This document shows, in pieces, positions 15,558-23,139 of a stretch of DNA of 64,000 nucleotides. How positions within the stretch are numbered: the first letter of the stretch is position 1; each line of letters starts with the position of its first letter. The notes under the pieces were generated by a model. It worked only from the letters and a program-made list of their open reading frames with translations, had not been told where the DNA came from and made no database searches. The stretch covers positions 5,394,001 to 5,458,000 of the forward strand of contig NZ_JADOUF010000001.1 in assembly GCF_015751905.1 (NCBI RefSeq). The letters run 5' to 3'. The position numbers and the translations under genes were made by a program. Source of the stretch: Longispora fulva. GTDB taxonomy: Bacteria > Actinomycetota > Actinomycetes > Mycobacteriales > Micromonosporaceae.

Positions 15558-16703
15558 CTACCCAAGCCGAACGGTAAATTGATTTGGTGACGTATACGGG
15601 TCCTCAAGGCGCCGCCGCTCTTGAACGACGCTGTGGCGGATGTTCTTGAGTTCCGGGGTGGCGACGTAGTAACGGCCTTTCGTTTCCCCCATAGGCTGCA
15701 AGAGGCCAGCCTCGACCAACATCCTGAGGTCGCGGTTGGCTGTTCCCAACTCCACATCGGCATCTTTTTCGTATGCGAGTCGCCGAACCTTTAGCCCGAG
15801 AGCCGCCGAGTAAAGGGCAAAGCTTGTTCGCTCTGGCAGTTTCTTACCGGCCGTCACCCGGTCCAATTCGGCCCAGGTTCGCCTGGCGTCGTCGACCCGA
15901 CGCAGGACCGTTTGAGCCTGCATATGGTGGGCAACAAGGTTGAATCGAACCCATGACTTGGTACTGCGCTCCGGATGCCAGGCACCCCCGCCCGTGTCAG
16001 CGAGCACCGAGTAGTAGGCCGTGGTGTTCCTGCCCAACCACTCCTCGATGCTGCTGAACTCTGGGGTCAGAATCTTCTCCCGAGCCAGCACCATGGTTTG
16101 AAGGGCTCGGGCCATCCTTCCGTTGCCATCCCGAAACGGGTGAATCATCACCAGATTCAAGTGGGCCATTGCAGCTCGGACAAAGACAGGCGAGCCATCC
16201 GATTCGAGGTATTCGACCAGCTCGCGCATCAGGCCCTGCACGAGATCAGCTTCTGGCCCCTCATACACCCTGAGGTCATGTTCATCGTCGTGCACGAATA
16301 TCTGGCCTTGGCGGTATCGACCAGGACTCTTACTGAGGTCATGCCCGAGCATCATGAAATGCAGGCTACGCATCAAGGACTCATCCAGAGCGAACGAAGT
16401 ATCGTCCGCAAGCTGCTGGATATAGGTCAAAGCGTTCCGGTAGCCGATGATCTCCAGCGAGGTGCGACGATCCGCATCCAGCGGCTCCTCGTCCTCCATG
16501 AGCGCCAAGGCGTCATCCAGGGAGACGTCGTACCCTTCGATGCTGTTCGAACCTCTGACCGCACGCGCTTTCAGGTTGCGGCGCAGCTGCCCATTCCAGC
16601 GTCGAGGCTCGTGGAGGTGAACGCGCAGCTTCTGGCGAAGATCGTTGATCTCAGCGATCACACGGTCGTCCTCGCCATCAAGTTCAGGCACTTCGAACAA
16701 CAT
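15558..16703 (-). CDS. Fic-domain protein with N-terminal autoinhibitory helix and C-terminal winged helix
   Basis: 381 residues from ATG 16703; a GTG two codons earlier is possible and neither has a clear ribosome site. The Fic core carries the complete motif HPFRDGNGR (about 188-196), expected to transfer AMP from ATP to a hydroxyl on a target protein. The class II inhibitory motif S-x3-E-G is present N-terminally (SNSIEG, about 52-57), so the enzyme is self-restrained and needs no separate antitoxin. The C-terminal ~90 residues form a winged-helix-like domain (DVELGTANRDLRMLVEAGLL) that could bind DNA. By eye its GC content is well below the flanking genes, a sign of transfer. Confidence 0.9.
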   Translation of the reverse strand: MLFEVPELDGEDDRVIAEINDLRQKLRVHLHEPRRWNGQLRRNLKARAVRGSNSIEGYDVSLDDALALMEDEEPLDADRRTSLEIIGYRNALTYIQQLADDTSFALDESLMRSLHFMMLGHDLSKSPGRYRQGQIFVHDDEHDLRVYEGPEADLVQGLMRELVEYLESDGSPVFVRAAMAHLNLVMIHPFRDGNGRMARALQTMVLAREKILTPEFSSIEEWLGRNTTAYYSVLADTGGGAWHPERSTKSWVRFNLVAHHMQAQTVLRRVDDARRTWAELDRVTAGKKLPERTSFALYSAALGLKVRRLAYEKDADVELGTANRDLRMLVEAGLLQPMGETKGRYYVATPELKNIRHSVVQERRRLEDPYTSPNQFTVRLG

Positions 16704-16720
16704 GACCACAGCATCTCATC

Positions 16721-16760
16721 TTGATAGATTATCTGTCAAGATGAATAGATGATTTGTCAA
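16721..16760. repeat. Phased repeats and palindrome in the Fic promoter
   Basis: Two near-identical 16-mers (ATAGATTATCTGTCAA at 16724-16739 and ATAGATGATTTGTCAA at 16745-16760) are spaced 21 bp apart, two helical turns. The first is part of the palindrome TTGATAG-N5-CTGTCAA (16721-16739). On the minus strand each supplies a TTGACA element, so promoter and operator overlap. The Fic C-terminal winged helix is a possible ligand. Confidence 0.6.
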
Positions 16761-16813
16761 TCAACACGGTCGCCGCGAACTCCGATCCGCCTGATGCGAT
16801 GGCCGTTGGGCAC

Positions 16814-16851
16814 AAAAAAGTGGCCCGGACCATTTCTGGTCCGGGCCACTT
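16814..16851 (-). terminator. Terminator of the second initiator tRNA gene
   Basis: A perfect 15-bp stem (16818-16832 with 16837-16851) and a four-base loop run into TTTTTT on the minus strand, starting 4 bases past the tRNA. It is a textbook intrinsic terminator. Confidence 0.95.
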
Positions 16852-16855
16852 CCGG

Positions 16856-16932
16856 TGGTAGCGGGGACAGGATTTGAACCTGTGACCTCTGGGTTATGAG
16901 CCCAGCGAGCTACCGAGCTGCTCCACCCCGCG
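16856..16932 (-). tRNA. Initiator tRNA-fMet (CAU), copy 2
   Basis: This 77-nt gene is identical over its full length to copy 1 (15283-15359), including encoded CCA, CAU anticodon, three G:C anticodon-stem pairs and the C1/U72 mismatch. Flanking sequence and terminators differ, so the repeat is essentially the tRNA itself. The two copies bracket the Fic gene. Confidence 0.95.
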
Positions 16933-17007
16933 TTGCCTCAGCGATTCTTTCGCGTTCCGTTCCTCGCTGACTTGAGTAACAGTAGCCCATGGCGTGTGGA
17001 TCAACAA

Positions 17008-17049
17008 ATCGGCCCCTCCCCACCCGTGAACAGGCGGAAAGGGGCCGAT
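17008..17049 (-). terminator. Terminator after the UPF0182 gene
   Basis: A 10-bp stem (ATCGGCCCCT/AGGGGCCGAT) lies 4 bases past the stop codon and is followed by TTTGTTG on the minus strand. The 22-base loop is large but can fold further. Confidence 0.75.
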
Positions 17050-17053
17050 GTCG

Positions 17054-19972
17054 TCAGGGTGTCCCCGTCCGCTTCTTCGCCTCTTCGAACTCCTTGATCG
17101 CGGTGTCCAGGTTCTTCAGCGCCCTGCCGTACGCCTCGAAGTCCCCGGCCTGCTGGGCGCGTTTCGCCTCGTCGATCGCCGCCTGCATCTTGGCCACCGC
17201 CGCCGCCAGGTCACCGGTGGTGGCCGGTGGCGTGGGAGTCGCCGTCGGGGGCGTGGTCGTGGTCGGGGGGACGGGCGTGGTGGTCGGCGGGCGGCCGGCC
17301 GCGGCTGCCGCCTGGCGGACGATCTGGTCGAGCGCCGCCTCCAGGGTGTCGCCGTAGCCGACGTAGTCGCCCTGGCCGAAGGTGACGAGCACCTTCTTGG
17401 CCTGCGGGTAGTTGGTGCCGCCGGTGCCGCCCTGGATGTAGAGGGGCTCGACGTAGAGCAGGCCGCCGCCGATCGGCAGGGTGAGCAGGTTGCCCTTGAT
17501 GAGTTTCGAGGGCGCCGTGTTGAACAGTGCGATGTCCCGGTTCACGTCGGGGCTGCTCAGGAGCTTCTGCTGGGCGAGGCCGGGGCCGAGGAGGCCCTGG
17601 ACGCTGGCGAGGTCGATCAGGTCGATCTTCGGGGTGCCGTCAGCGGAGTAGTAGGCCGACATCATCGACGCCAGGTTGGGCCGGTTGCGCGGCGTCATCG
17701 ACGCGGTCAGCTGGAAGGTCTGCTTCTCCTGCCCGGGGAACTGGGTGAGCAGGTAGTACGCCGGCTGCGGCGACTTCACCTCGTGGGTCGGGTCGTCCGG
17801 CACCTGCCAGAAGTCGTCCCCGGAGAAGTACTGCTTCGGGTCGCTGACGTGGAACTTGGTCAGCAGGTCGCGCTGCACCTTGAACAGGTCCTCGGGATAG
17901 CGCATGTGCGCCATCAGCTCCGGGGAGATCGCGGACTTCGGCTTGACGATGTCGCCGCCGAAGGCCTTGTTCCAGGCCTTGAGGATCGGGTCGGCCTCGT
18001 CCCAGGCGAACAGGTTCACCGTGCCGTCGTAGGCGTCGACGGTGGCCTTAACCGAGTTGCGCATGTAGTTGACGTCCTGGCGGACCTGCGCGACGGTGCC
18101 GGTGCCGGTCTGGGCGTCACGGGCGGCGTCGCGGAGGTTGACCTTCTGCGAGTACGGCACGGTGGAGGAGGTCGTGTAGCCGTCCACGATCCAGACGACC
18201 CGGCCCTTCACCACCGCCGGGTACGGGTCGCCGTCCACCGTGAGGAACGGCGCGGCCTTCTCGACCCTGTCGCGCGGGTTGCGCACGTACAGCACCCGGG
18301 AGTTGTCGTTGAGGGCGCTGGAGAGCAGGAAGTTCGCCTCGCGGTACTTGAGCGCGAACAGCGTCCTGCGCAACAGGTTGTCGACCTTCACGCCGCCGGT
18401 GCCGTCGTAGGTGAAGTTGGTCTGCTGCCCGCCGGCCGTCGGCTTGTCGAACTCGATGTCCTTGTCCCCGCCGGACTTGCCGACGATGGAGTAGTCGCTC
18501 ATCAGCTCGCCGTAGTACACCCGGGGCTGCTCGGTCGGGATCTTGTCGCCCCGGTCCACGCAGTCGGTGCTCTGGCTGCTCTTGCCGTCGTCGAGGAAGC
18601 CGGAGGAGAAGTACGGCTGGCCGCCGCAGACGACCTTGTCGGCCGGGGCGCCCACGAAACCGTACCCGTGGGTGTAGACGGTGTGCCTGTTCTGCCAGTT
18701 GGTCTGGTTGTCCCGGAGGTTGTTCGGGTTGATCTCGCGCACGCCGACGACGTAGTCCTGGGTCTTGCCGTCGGACGTGTACCGGTCGATGTCGAGCTTC
18801 GGGCCGAAGTCGTAGAAGCCGCGCACCTGCTGGAGCTGGGTGTACGTCTCGGACACCACCGCCGGGTCGAGGAGCCGCACGTTGGAGACGCTCGGGTCGC
18901 TGGCCAGGTTGGCCGGTGGTGTGGTCGTCGGCGTGTACGTCGATCTGGCCACCTTGTCGAGCCCGTAGCCGTACCGGGTCGAGTCGATGGCGCGTTTGAT
19001 GTAGTCGGCCTCCTTCTCCCGGCTGTTCGGCTTGACCTCGATGGCCTGCACGGCCGCCGGGTAGATGCCGCCGACCGCGACGGCGGCGAGCCCGAGCAGA
19101 GCCAGGGCGGCGCCGGGCCAGACCAGGTTGCGCATCACGGCGTTGGAGAACACCAGGATCGCGATGGCCACCACGATGGAGATCCAGGCCAGGATCTCCT
19201 TGGCGGGCAACAGCGCGTTGATGTCGGTGTAGCCGGCGCCGGCCACGTCGGTGCTCTGGTTCTGGCCGAGCAGCATGCCGCGCCGGTCGAGCCAGTAGGC
19301 GACGGCCTTGAGGAGCACGAACGCCGCCACGAGGGCGGTCAGGTGCGCGCGGGCCGCGGCCGACATCCGGTCGCCGGAGCCCTCCAGGCGCACCCCGCCG
19401 TAGAGGTAGTGCAGGGCGAGCGCGCCGAGCAGACACAGCACAGTGGTGGTGAAGGCGACGCCGAGCAGGTACCGCCAGAACGGGTACTCGAAGACGTAGA
19501 AGCCGAGGTCGACCTTGAACTGCGGGTCGACGACGCCGAAGTTCCCGCCGTTGCGGAACAGCAGCCACTGCTGCCAGTGGCCCTGGGCCGACAGGCCGGT
19601 GAGTACTCCGAGCAGGGCCGCGGTGCCGCCGAGCACCCAGCGGATCCGGGGGGTGAGCGCCATCCGGTACCGGTCGAGCGCGCGTTGCGCCGGCGACCCC
19701 GACGGCAGCAGCGGCCGGAGCCGGAACGCCAGGAAGAGGTTGCCGCCGACCAGCGCGGCGACGCCGAGCCCGAACGCGAGGAACATCAGGATCCTGGTGG
19801 TCAGCACCTCGCGGAACACCGCGGTGTACTTGACCTCCGCGAACCACAACCAGTCCGTGTACGCGTCGACCGCCCAACTCAGGACCGTCATCAGGACGAG
19901 CAGCACGGCGAGGGTGCCCATCACCCGTCGGCCACGCCGGCTGACCCTCGGTATCGGAGTACGCATCGCCAC
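17054..19972 (-). CDS. UPF0182 (COG1615) large integral membrane protein
   Basis: 972 residues from GTG 19972, which has GGGAG 8 bases upstream; TTG 19987 and ATG 19966 are alternatives. About seven transmembrane segments fill the first ~320 residues (for example VMGTLAVLLVLMTVLSWAVD and VAALVGGNLFLAF). A large extracytoplasmic domain follows (signatures TYTQLQQVRGFYDFGPKLDID, HTVYTHGYGFV, YPEDLFKVQRDLLTKFHV). The tail holds a TTTP-rich linker and a helical end. The family is conserved across Actinobacteria but its function is not established. It lies 45 bases downstream of the PDZ protease gene, with a hairpin in between that pairs the ribosome site. Confidence 0.9.
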   Translation of the reverse strand: MAMRTPIPRVSRRGRRVMGTLAVLLVLMTVLSWAVDAYTDWLWFAEVKYTAVFREVLTTRILMFLAFGLGVAALVGGNLFLAFRLRPLLPSGSPAQRALDRYRMALTPRIRWVLGGTAALLGVLTGLSAQGHWQQWLLFRNGGNFGVVDPQFKVDLGFYVFEYPFWRYLLGVAFTTTVLCLLGALALHYLYGGVRLEGSGDRMSAAARAHLTALVAAFVLLKAVAYWLDRRGMLLGQNQSTDVAGAGYTDINALLPAKEILAWISIVVAIAILVFSNAVMRNLVWPGAALALLGLAAVAVGGIYPAAVQAIEVKPNSREKEADYIKRAIDSTRYGYGLDKVARSTYTPTTTPPANLASDPSVSNVRLLDPAVVSETYTQLQQVRGFYDFGPKLDIDRYTSDGKTQDYVVGVREINPNNLRDNQTNWQNRHTVYTHGYGFVGAPADKVVCGGQPYFSSGFLDDGKSSQSTDCVDRGDKIPTEQPRVYYGELMSDYSIVGKSGGDKDIEFDKPTAGGQQTNFTYDGTGGVKVDNLLRRTLFALKYREANFLLSSALNDNSRVLYVRNPRDRVEKAAPFLTVDGDPYPAVVKGRVVWIVDGYTTSSTVPYSQKVNLRDAARDAQTGTGTVAQVRQDVNYMRNSVKATVDAYDGTVNLFAWDEADPILKAWNKAFGGDIVKPKSAISPELMAHMRYPEDLFKVQRDLLTKFHVSDPKQYFSGDDFWQVPDDPTHEVKSPQPAYYLLTQFPGQEKQTFQLTASMTPRNRPNLASMMSAYYSADGTPKIDLIDLASVQGLLGPGLAQQKLLSSPDVNRDIALFNTAPSKLIKGNLLTLPIGGGLLYVEPLYIQGGTGGTNYPQAKKVLVTFGQGDYVGYGDTLEAALDQIVRQAAAAAGRPPTTTPVPPTTTTPPTATPTPPATTGDLAAAVAKMQAAIDEAKRAQQAGDFEAYGRALKNLDTAIKEFEEAKKRTGTP

Positions 19973-19976
19973 AGCT

Positions 19977-20007
19977 GGTTCTCCCAAGTCTCGTGAGCTT
20001 GGGAACC
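19977..20007 (-). promoter_or_regulatory. Intercistronic hairpin enclosing the UPF0182 ribosome-binding site
   Basis: The arms GGTTCCCAAG and CTTGGGAGAACC (minus strand) pair with a two-base bulge around a nine-base loop. The GGGAG that serves the UPF0182 start lies in the 3' arm. The fold could lower translation of the membrane protein or act as a partial terminator after the protease gene. Confidence 0.5.
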
Positions 20008-20017
20008 AGACTACGGG

Positions 20018-21052
20018 CTACTTACCATCACTGGCGCCGCACAGCACGGGCTCGCGGTGTTCGCGGATCGCCGCGAGGGCCGCGAGGGCGTCGTCGAGGG
20101 TCTTCACCTTGGCCAGCGGCAGCCCCGGCTGGGCGTTCTTCACGGCCTCCGCGCAGTTGTCCGCGGGGGTGAGGAAGAACTTCGCGCCGTCCCGCTTCGC
20201 GCCGACGAGCTTCTGCGCGATGCCGCCGATCGGCCCCACCGCTCCGCTGTCGTCCATGGTGCCAGTGCCGGCGATGACGACGCCGCCGGTCAGGTCGGTG
20301 GCGTCGAGCTTGGCGAGGATGCCGAGGGTGAACATCAGGCCGGCGGACGGGCCGCCGATGTCGCCGAGCTTCACGTCGATCTTGAACGGGTGCGGCTGGG
20401 CCTGCTCCAGGCTGACCCCGATCGCCGGCTCGCCCTTCTCGTTGGCCGCCGAGACGACCGGCACGGAACCCTTGACGCCGTCGCGGGTGTAGTCGACGAC
20501 GAAGCTGGTGCCGACCGGCTTGGCCTTGATCAGCGGGGCGACGTCCGGTACGCCGGAAATGGCGTGCCCGTCGACCGCGGTGATGATGTCGCCGGCCTTG
20601 AGCTTCCCGTCGGCCGGCTTGCCGGCGACGATCTCCTTGACGCCGACCTTCACCGGGTAGCCGAGCTTGCTGAGCGCCGCGGTCTCCGCGCTGGACTGCG
20701 AGCGCTGGAACTGCTGGGCGTTCTCGTTGTCGACCTGCTTCTGGCTCTTGTCCGGCGGGTAGACCAGCTCGCGGGGCACGACGGCCGTGTCGGTGTCGAA
20801 CCAGTAGTAGATGGCGTCCAGCAGGCTGATCTCGGGGCTGACCGAGACCGTGACCAGCCGGAGCTGCCCCTTCGGGTTGTAGGACTCCCGGCCGTCGATC
20901 GTGATGATCGTCGCGTCCTTGTACGAGCCGAGGGTGTTCACCGTCGGGCCCGGGCCCAGCGCCACGTACGGCACCTTCACCCAGAGCAGTGAACCGGTGA
21001 GTATGCCCACCAGCACGATGCCGATCAGTACGGTCACGCCCCGACGCCTCAT
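20018..21052 (-). CDS. PDZ-domain serine protease with Lon-type (S16) catalytic domain
   Basis: 344 residues. An N-terminal membrane anchor (VTVLIGIVLVGILTGSLLWV) is followed by an extracytoplasmic region. A PDZ domain lies at about 130-205 (ADGKLKAGDIITAVDGHAI). The C-terminal Lon protease domain has the serine in GDIGGPSAGLMF (Ser236) and the lysine of the Ser-Lys dyad in GGIAQKLVGAK (Lys281). This is the YlbL/Rv3194c type, a membrane-tethered quality-control protease. The long in-frame extension upstream is antisense to the metalloprotease gene and was not used. It is divergent from the DUF2342 gene by 54 bases and upstream of UPF0182. Confidence 0.92.
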   Translation of the reverse strand: MRRRGVTVLIGIVLVGILTGSLLWVKVPYVALGPGPTVNTLGSYKDATIITIDGRESYNPKGQLRLVTVSVSPEISLLDAIYYWFDTDTAVVPRELVYPPDKSQKQVDNENAQQFQRSQSSAETAALSKLGYPVKVGVKEIVAGKPADGKLKAGDIITAVDGHAISGVPDVAPLIKAKPVGTSFVVDYTRDGVKGSVPVVSAANEKGEPAIGVSLEQAQPHPFKIDVKLGDIGGPSAGLMFTLGILAKLDATDLTGGVVIAGTGTMDDSGAVGPIGGIAQKLVGAKRDGAKFFLTPADNCAEAVKNAQPGLPLAKVKTLDDALAALAAIREHREPVLCGASDGK

Positions 21053-21106
21053 GGTACGAGAGCGTATCGCGTACCTTTGAAAGCGTGATCGGGACGGAGA
21101 GCAACT

Positions 21107-22351
21107 ATGAGCGATAACCCTCCGTTCGGCTTCGGGGTGCCCGGTGGTGGCGTGCCCGACCCGAACGATCCTCAGATGCGCCAGATCATGGCCCAGCTGC
21201 AACAGATCCTGAGCGCCCAGCCGGGCACCGGCCCGGTGAACTGGGACCTGGCCAGGCAACTCGCCGTGCAGGAGCTCGGCGAGGACCCGCAGCCCACCCA
21301 GGCCCAGAAGGACGCCGTGGCCGAGTCGCTGCGGCTCGCCGACCACTGGTTGGACCCGGAGTCGGCCATGCCGTCCGGTTCGTCCAGCGCGGTGGCCTGG
21401 AGCCGCAACGAGTGGCTGTACAACACCCTCGACGTGTGGAAGCCGCTGTGCGACCCCCTCGCCGCCCGGATGGTCGCGGCGCTCGGCGACCTGATCCCCG
21501 AGGAGCTGCGCACCCAGCTCGGCCCGATGAACGCGATGATCGGCCAGCTCGGCGGGGCCATGTTCGGCCAGCAGTTGGGCGCGGCGCTGGCCAAGCTCGC
21601 CGCGGAGGTGCTCTCGGCCAGCGACATCGGCCTGCCGCTCGGCCCGGCCGGGGTCGCGGCCCTGGTGCCGGCCAACATCGCGGTGTACGAGGAGGGCATG
21701 GACGTCACCGAGGACGAGATCCGGCTCTACGTGGCGCTGCGCGAGGCCGCCCACCAGCGGCTGTTCGGGCACGTGCCGTGGCTGCGGTCGCACGTGCTGT
21801 CGGCCGTCGAGGCGTACGCGCGGGGCATCTCGATCGACCGGGACGCCGTGGAGGACGTGGTCGGCCGGATCGACCCGACGAACCCGGAGTCGATGCAGGA
21901 GGTGTCGTTCGAGGGGATGTTCTCCTCCGCCGACGACAACCCCGAGCAGCAGGCCGCCCTGCGCCGCCTCGAGACGATCCTGGCCCTGATCGAGGGCTGG
22001 GTCTGCCACGTGGTGGACAAGGCGTGCGCCGGCCGGCTGCCCGACGCCGACCGGCTGGGCGAGGCGTTCCGCCGCCGCCGGGCCGCCGGCGGGCCGGCCG
22101 AGCAGACCTTCGGCACCCTGGTGGGGCTGCAACTGCGGCCGCGCCGGCTGCGGGAGGCCGCCGCGCTGTGGGCCGCCGTGGGCGAGGTGCGCGGCGTCGA
22201 GGGCCGCGACAGCATCTGGGAGCACCCGGACCTGCTGCCCACCGACGAGGACTTCACCGACCCGACGGCGTTCGCGAACCGGACGCTCGGCGACTTCACC
22301 GACATCGGCGACCTGTTCACGGACGAGAAGCCGAAGGACGAAGAAGCCTAA
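21107..22351 (+). CDS. Zinc-dependent metalloprotease-like protein (DUF2342 family)
   Basis: 414 residues, with GGAGAG before the ATG. The N-terminus is Gly/Pro-rich, then comes a mostly helical body. Family-specific blocks are QLGGAMFGQQLGAALAKLA, the degenerate zincin-like YVALREAAHQRLF (around residue 208-220), and LALIEGWVCHVVDKA. The AAHxR site lacks the usual HExxH glutamate spacing, so activity should be checked. The family is actinobacterial, and its partner here, the divergent PDZ-S16 protease, is also its neighbour in mycobacteria (from memory). It is a predicted cytoplasmic protein. Confidence 0.85.
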   Translation: MSDNPPFGFGVPGGGVPDPNDPQMRQIMAQLQQILSAQPGTGPVNWDLARQLAVQELGEDPQPTQAQKDAVAESLRLADHWLDPESAMPSGSSSAVAWSRNEWLYNTLDVWKPLCDPLAARMVAALGDLIPEELRTQLGPMNAMIGQLGGAMFGQQLGAALAKLAAEVLSASDIGLPLGPAGVAALVPANIAVYEEGMDVTEDEIRLYVALREAAHQRLFGHVPWLRSHVLSAVEAYARGISIDRDAVEDVVGRIDPTNPESMQEVSFEGMFSSADDNPEQQAALRRLETILALIEGWVCHVVDKACAGRLPDADRLGEAFRRRRAAGGPAEQTFGTLVGLQLRPRRLREAAALWAAVGEVRGVEGRDSIWEHPDLLPTDEDFTDPTAFANRTLGDFTDIGDLFTDEKPKDEEA

Positions 22352-22375
22352 GACGGTTACGGCGACACCTGCCCC

Positions 22376-22406
22376 GGTCTCCAGCGGCGACTCCCCGCTG
22401 GAGACC
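22376..22406. terminator. Bidirectional terminator hairpin
   Basis: A perfect 12-bp stem (GGTCTCCAGCGG with its complement) and 7-base loop lie between the convergent metalloprotease and TetR genes. Confidence 0.8.
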
Positions 22407-22453
22407 ACCGGCGTCAGAGAACCAGTCGACGGCACGCCGACATGCCGTCGCGC

Positions 22454-23050
22454 CTACTCCTGGGCTGGCCCGCCGACCAGCGCCCCCACCAGCCGGCGGA
22501 GCGCGTCGCGCGGGTCCTGGCCGCCGGCCCAGCTCGTCATGAGCAGGTGGTGGGCTGTGCCGACGATGGCCAGCGCGACGCTGCCGACATCCACCCCGGC
22601 CCCGACCCGGCCCAGCCCTTTCTCCGCGTCGAGGTATTCGACGATCGCGGCCTCGACCGTGCCCAGCCCCGGCGCCCCGGCCGCCATCGCCGCCCGGATC
22701 CGTGCGGACACGCCGGCCCTGGTCATCGCCAGACCCGCCACGGCCGGGGCGTGCGCGTCGAGCATCGAGGCCGCGGCGTCGGCGAGGTTGCCGGCCACCG
22801 TCTCCCGCCCGGCGAGCGTCGGTAGCACCGCCACCCGCTCGGCGGTCCGGCGGAACCGGTCCAGGACCAGCGCGGCCACGAACTCGTCCAGGTCGGCGAA
22901 GTGGTTGTAGAGCAACCCCTTGGCGCAGCCGGCCTCCGTGGTGACCGCCCTGCTGGTCAGCCCGTCGGGCCCCGCCGCGGCGAGCACCCGTTCCGCGGCG
23001 TCGAAGAGCCGCTGCCGCACGTCTGGTACCGCCACGCCGCGTGGTGACAT
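22454..23050 (-). CDS. TetR-family transcriptional regulator
   Basis: 198 residues, with GGGGAG before the ATG. The N-terminal HTH is clear: QRLFDAAERVLAAAGPDGLT, then VTTEAGCAKGLLYNHFADLD. The C-terminal helical ligand domain is typical of the family. It is transcribed divergently from a SAM-dependent methyltransferase gene. Two adjacent 20-bp perfect palindromes fill the intergenic region and are almost certainly its binding sites. The likely arrangement is autorepression plus control of the methyltransferase. The inducer is unknown. Confidence 0.9.
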   Translation of the reverse strand: MSPRGVAVPDVRQRLFDAAERVLAAAGPDGLTSRAVTTEAGCAKGLLYNHFADLDEFVAALVLDRFRRTAERVAVLPTLAGRETVAGNLADAAASMLDAHAPAVAGLAMTRAGVSARIRAAMAAGAPGLGTVEAAIVEYLDAEKGLGRVGAGVDVGSVALAIVGTAHHLLMTSWAGGQDPRDALRRLVGALVGGPAQE

Positions 23051-23067
23051 CCCACTCCCCTTGCCAA

Positions 23068-23108
23068 GTATGGGCGATCGCCCATACCGTATGGGCGCGC
23101 GCCCATAC
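23068..23108. promoter_or_regulatory. Tandem 20-bp palindromic TetR operators
   Basis: GTATGGGCGATCGCCCATAC (23068-23087) and GTATGGGCGCGCGCCCATAC (23089-23108) are both perfect palindromes that differ only in the central bases. Their centres are 21 bp apart, so two dimers would bind one face of the DNA. They lie 18 and 32 bases from the two divergent start codons. Confidence 0.9.
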
Positions 23109-23139
23109 TACCGGTGGGCCGCGTCCCGGAGGAGATCTG

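Noticed and set aside
17048-19996. 982-codon open frame opposite the UPF0182 gene
   Set aside because: UPF0182 has matching transmembrane and family motifs; the opposite frame is arginine/valine-rich and motif-free.
20018-22435. 805-codon frame extending the PDZ protease upstream
   Set aside because: The extension runs antisense through the DUF2342 gene; the real protease starts at 21052 with its membrane anchor.
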